Assembly: GCF_007827955.1 (NCBI RefSeq)
Contig: NZ_VITR01000018.1
Span: forward strand, 1 to 64,000
Direction: 5' to 3'
DNA length: 64,000 nucleotides
DNA from: Nitrospirillum pindoramense
GTDB lineage: Bacteria; Pseudomonadota; Alphaproteobacteria; Azospirillales; Azospirillaceae
The notes beneath the pieces were generated by a model, which had not been told where the DNA came from, made no database searches, and saw only the letters and a program-made list of their open reading frames with translations. Position 1 is the first letter of the stretch, and each line of letters begins with the position of its first letter. Of this stretch, positions 60,977-64,000 are shown piece after piece. Position numbers and translations under genes: made by a program.

Positions 60977-62350
60977 ATGGCCCTGATCGCCCCCCGCACG
61001 CCGCCCGGCACGATGGAACTGCTGCCGTCCAAGCAGATCGCCTTCCAGCGCATGCTGGACACCATCCGGCGGGGCTATGAGCGCTTCGGCTTCCTGCAGA
61101 TCGAAACGCCGGTGTTCGAGACCGTGGACGTGCTGCTGACCAAGTCGGGCGGCGAGACGGAAAAGCAGATCTATTTCGTGCAGTCGACCGGCGCCCTGGA
61201 ACAGGCCAAGCGCCCGGACATCGCCCTGCGCTTCGACCTGACCGTGCCCACCGCCCGCTATGTCGCGGAGCATGAGCACGATCTCAGCTTCCCCTTCCGC
61301 CGTTATCAGATTCAGCGCGTCTATCGCGGGGAGCGGGCGCAGAAGGGCCGTTACCGCGAGTTCTATCAGTGCGACATCGACGTCATCGGCAAGGACAGCC
61401 TGTCCGTCGCCTATGACGCGGAGATGCCGGCCGTCATCTACACCGTGTTCCGCGATCTGGCGGCGGTGGGCATCGATGTCGGCCCCTTCCAGATCAACCT
61501 GTCCAACCGCAAGATCCTGCGCGGCTTCCTGGAAGGGCTGGGGTTGAGCGAGGGCGAGGCCCAGGCCGCCGTGCTGCGTGAGATCGACAAGCTGCCCAAG
61601 GTGGGCGTGGACGCCGTGCGCACCACCCTGACGGGGGAACAGGCGCTGTCGGCCGAGACGGCCGACGCCATCCTGGCCTTCGTCGGCATCGATGGCAGCA
61701 CAGATGAGATGTTGGCCAAGGCCAAGGATCTGGGCAGCGCCAGCGCCCTGGCCCAGGAAGGCCTGGATGAGCTGACCCAGGTGGTGGCGGGCCTGCGCGC
61801 CCTGGGCGTGCCGGACAGCCATTTCCGCGTCAATTTCTCCATCACCCGCGGCCTCGATTACTACACCGGCACGGTGTACGAGACCTTCCTGACCGACTTC
61901 CCCCAGATGGGCAGCGTCTGCTCTGGCGGGCGCTATGACAACCTGGCCAGCCAGTACACCAAGAGCAAGCTGCCGGGCGTGGGCATCTCCATCGGCGCCA
62001 CCCGCCTGTTCTATGTGTTGGACCAGGCCGGTCTGGTGAAGGACCAGACCAGCACCATCGACGTACTGGTCACCCAGTTCGCGCCCGAACTGCTGCCCGA
62101 CTACCTGGCCCTGGCGGGTGAGTTGCGCACTGCCGGCCTGAACGTCGAGGTGCATCTGGAGCCGGCAAAAATCGCCAAGCAGATGAAATATGCCGACCGT
62201 GCCGGCATTCCCGTGGTGCTGATGATGGGCCCGGATGAGAAGGCGGCGGGCACCGTCACGGTGAAGCGGCTGGCGAGCGGCGAGCAAGCGGCCGTGGCCC
62301 GTGCGGACCTGCCGGGTCACCTGCTGGAATCGTTCGGTCGCGCCCGCTGA
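60977..62350 (+). CDS. hisS: Histidine--tRNA ligase
   Basis: A 457-residue class II synthetase. The start at 60977 gives [20 protein letters not shown], the normal N-terminus; a longer frame to 60803 adds a stretch without family features. Class II motif 2 is [23 protein letters not shown], motif 3 is SGGRYDNL near residue 318, and [15 protein letters not shown] and [15 protein letters not shown] are HisRS signatures. The C-terminal anticodon-binding domain follows ([12 protein letters not shown]). No obvious 5' attenuator is seen; a tandem 20-nt repeat lies in its promoter region. Confidence 0.96.
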   Translation: MALIAPRTPPGTMELLPSKQIAFQRMLDTIRRGYERFGFLQIETPVFETVDVLLTKSGGETEKQIYFVQSTGALEQAKRPDIALRFDLTVPTARYVAEHEHDLSFPFRRYQIQRVYRGERAQKGRYREFYQCDIDVIGKDSLSVAYDAEMPAVIYTVFRDLAAVGIDVGPFQINLSNRKILRGFLEGLGLSEGEAQAAVLREIDKLPKVGVDAVRTTLTGEQALSAETADAILAFVGIDGSTDEMLAKAKDLGSASALAQEGLDELTQVVAGLRALGVPDSHFRVNFSITRGLDYYTGTVYETFLTDFPQMGSVCSGGRYDNLASQYTKSKLPGVGISIGATRLFYVLDQAGLVKDQTSTIDVLVTQFAPELLPDYLALAGELRTAGLNVEVHLEPAKIAKQMKYADRAGIPVVLMMGPDEKAAGTVTVKRLASGEQAAVARADLPGHLLESFGRAR

Positions 62351-62382
62351 CGGCTGCGCGGCGCGGGGCTTGCATCGAAGAT

Positions 62383-62421
62383 CCGGTGTTCGGGGCTTCG
62401 CCCGTGTTCGGATAACACCGG
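62383..62421. repeat. Inverted repeat downstream of hisS
   Basis: CCGGTGTT (62383-62390) pairs with AACACCGG (62414-62421), with a small inner GGGC/GCCC hairpin at 62393-62403. It lies 32 bp past the hisS stop and may terminate or protect the transcript; there is no T-run. The rest of the gap to 62582 has nothing recognisable. Confidence 0.45.
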
Positions 62422-62581
62422 CGCGGGGCTACCCCCAACAGCAGGCGGCCCTTGATATCGCTTGATCACGGGCGGGTTAAGGCCGCTTAGTTCCAAGTGA
62501 CGATGGGTTCCAGTTGAGGGTGGGGCTTTCGCCGGATGGCCTGGACGGGTCTGCGCTAGGGGGGTACCGCGTACGCGGGCG

Positions 62582-64000
62582 ATGACGACCAGCACCGAGA
62601 ACAGCTTGGGCGGGAGCCCTCTGGCGGGCATCGGCGGGCGCGGCGACACCTTGGCCGCGTTGCGTCCACCCGTGTCCCGCCTGTCGCCGGGAGCCAAGGC
62701 CGCCGATACCGACGCCGCCGGTCCCAAGGTCCGTCGCCGGGGCACCCCGCTATGGGTGCGTATCCTGGGCTGGACCACCAGCCTGGCCATCATGGGGGGC
62801 ATCGGGGGCGCGGCCTGGCTGGAGACGCAAACGTCCGGCTTTGAATCCGCATTGCTGGCCCGGGTGGGCCGCGACCTGCGCTTCTCCGTCTATCCCGGGC
62901 CCACCACGGCGGTGCGCTACCCCACCGGCGGGCCTTATGACGAGAGGCTGGGCTATACCCAGATGCCCAGCTTCCTGGAGCGGCTCACGGCCGGTCCCTA
63001 CCGCGTCACCGCCCAGGCGCGCATGTCGCCCACCCTGCTGGACTATCTGGACCTCAGCTTCTATCCGCCCTATGCGGAGAAAACCTCGGCCGGGCTGCAG
63101 GTGCTGGACCGCGGCGGCACGCTGCTTTACGGCGCCAGCTATCCGGAGCGGGTGTTCACCAGCTTCGCCTCCGTCCCGCCGCTGGTGGCCGACACCCTGC
63201 TGTTCATCGAGAACCGCAAGCTGCTGGACCCGGCGCACCCCTATCGCAATCCGGCGGTGGATTGGGACCGCTTCGGCCTGGCCCTGCTGCAAATCCCCTT
63301 GCAGGTCATCAACCCGGGCGCCCAGCGCATCGGCGGCAGCACCCTGGCGACGCAGACGGAGAAGTATCGCCATTCCGCCGGCGGCCAAACGGCCGACGGG
63401 GTGGAGAAGCTGCGCCAGATGGCGTCGGCCAGCATGCGCGCCTACATGGATGGCGCGGACACGACCCAGACCCGCTTCCGCATCCTGGTGGATTACCTGA
63501 ACTCCACGCCCCTGTCGGCCCGGCCCGGCATCGGGGAGATCAATGGCCTGGGCGACGGCCTGTGGGCCTGGTATGGCACCGACTTCGCCACGGCGAACCA
63601 GATCCTGCGCGACCAGCCCCGGACGGAGGAGGATTTGGCGACCCAGGCGGTGGTCTATAAGCAGGTCCTCAGCCTGCTGCTGGCCCAGCGGCGCCCGTCT
63701 TTTTACCTGACCGCCAACCGCACGGCGCTGGACGCCCTGTGCAACGAGCATCTGCGGGTGCTGGAAAAGGCGGGCGTCATCCCCCCGGCGCTGGCCGACG
63801 CCGCGCAGAACTTCCAACTGCGCTTCCGGGAGGAGGCGCCGGACCCGCCCGATGTCTCCTATGTGGAGCAGAAGGCGGTCAACGCCATCCGCAACCGCCT
63901 CATCTCCATGCTGGGCGCCCACACGCTGTATCAGCTGGACCGCCTGGACCTCACCACCGACACGACGCTGGACCAGGCGGCGCAGGAACGGGTGACGGCG
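62582..64000 (+). CDS. Divergent GT51 transglycosylase (penicillin-binding protein-like), 3' truncated
   Basis: A frame open from the ATG at 62582 to the right edge (473 codons in the window). One membrane anchor (LGWTTSLAIMGGIGGAAWL) follows a basic leader. The transglycosylase domain has the catalytic-Glu motif as FIENRKLLDPAHPYRNPAVDW (canonical form EDRxFxxHxG is stretched) and the second motif GGSTLATQTEKYRHS (canonical GGSTITQQ). Later parts include TRFRILVDYLNSTPLSARPG and YELTTDTTLDQAAQ-like strand at the end. This is a divergent GT51 clade that would polymerise lipid II or a similar lipid-linked sugar. No Shine-Dalgarno is obvious; a later start is possible. The C-terminus, and any transpeptidase domain, lies outside. 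Confidence 0.75.
   Translation, partial: MTTSTENSLGGSPLAGIGGRGDTLAALRPPVSRLSPGAKAADTDAAGPKVRRRGTPLWVRILGWTTSLAIMGGIGGAAWLETQTSGFESALLARVGRDLRFSVYPGPTTAVRYPTGGPYDERLGYTQMPSFLERLTAGPYRVTAQARMSPTLLDYLDLSFYPPYAEKTSAGLQVLDRGGTLLYGASYPERVFTSFASVPPLVADTLLFIENRKLLDPAHPYRNPAVDWDRFGLALLQIPLQVINPGAQRIGGSTLATQTEKYRHSAGGQTADGVEKLRQMASASMRAYMDGADTTQTRFRILVDYLNSTPLSARPGIGEINGLGDGLWAWYGTDFATANQILRDQPRTEEDLATQAVVYKQVLSLLLAQRRPSFYLTANRTALDALCNEHLRVLEKAGVIPPALADAAQNFQLRFREEAPDPPDVSYVEQKAVNAIRNRLISMLGAHTLYQLDRLDLTTDTTLDQAAQERVTA

Overview
The window is a high-GC, gene-dense bacterial chromosome segment, almost certainly from an alphaproteobacterium of the Rhodospirillales, probably near Azospirillum or Nitrospirillum. 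This rests on the housekeeping gene order (proA-nadD-rsfS-rlmH, gpmI-envC-ctpA-yibQ, pth-rplY-prs, lgt-midA-pgeF), a polyhydroxyalkanoate (PHA) set with PhaR, a PhaE/PhaC-like synthase pair and a phasin, and a fused GH17/GT2 glucan synthase like that of Bradyrhizobium and Azospirillum. The genus is inference. No rRNA, tRNA, CRISPR array, prophage or insertion sequence was recognised.

Layout. 0-3.5 kb: a SnoaL-like protein and a membrane beta-1,3-glucan synthase. 3.8-7.4 kb: a HIT protein, a glutathione transferase, and the PHA locus (phaC-like and phaE-like on the minus strand, phaR divergent). 7.7-10.2 kb: an NADP oxidoreductase, a DJ-1/PfpI protein and a membrane protein. 10.2-16.0 kb: yibQ, ctpA, envC and gpmI, a cell-envelope and glycolysis block. 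16.3-23.5 kb: an accessory segment lying exactly where rlmH and gpmI would normally be neighbours. It holds an arginine-degradation cassette (rocD, an arginine dihydrolase-like gene, an Lrp regulator), a toxin-antitoxin pair, an aldo/keto reductase, an MgtC/DUF4010 membrane protein and a flavodoxin-like protein. 23.5-26.6 kb: rlmH, rsfS, nadD, proA. 26.6-29.5 kb: the sulfate ABC transporter cysTWA without its binding protein. 30-33.4 kb: a Tat-exported GH1 beta-glucosidase and a chemoreceptor. 33.4-40 kb: envelope accessory genes, namely two tandem paralogous secreted proteins, a His-rich secreted protein, a tiny rod-like protein, and a probable copper-uptake set (tonB, oprC-like receptor, DUF2946). 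40.1-48.9 kb: housekeeping genes and a phasin. 49-52 kb: an EnvZ/OmpR-type two-component pair and a MarR regulator. 52-58.8 kb: a lipoprotein, a degenerate serine-hydrolase-like protein, a second chemoreceptor, and a hydrolase/XRE regulator pair. 58.8-64 kb: pyrE, pyrC, hisS and a truncated divergent GT51 transglycosylase.

Links between genes. PhaR probably controls both the divergent synthase genes and the distant phasin: the same TGC-N3-GCA palindrome lies upstream of each. The arginine cassette would make glutamate semialdehyde/P5C, which ProC or ProA could interconvert with proline and glutamate. The most distinctive features are the out-of-frame overlap of the phaE-like and phaC-like genes, a serine hydrolase whose SxxK nucleophile motif is lost, a multi-hairpin element between pyrC and pyrE, and several perfect operator-like palindromes next to regulators.
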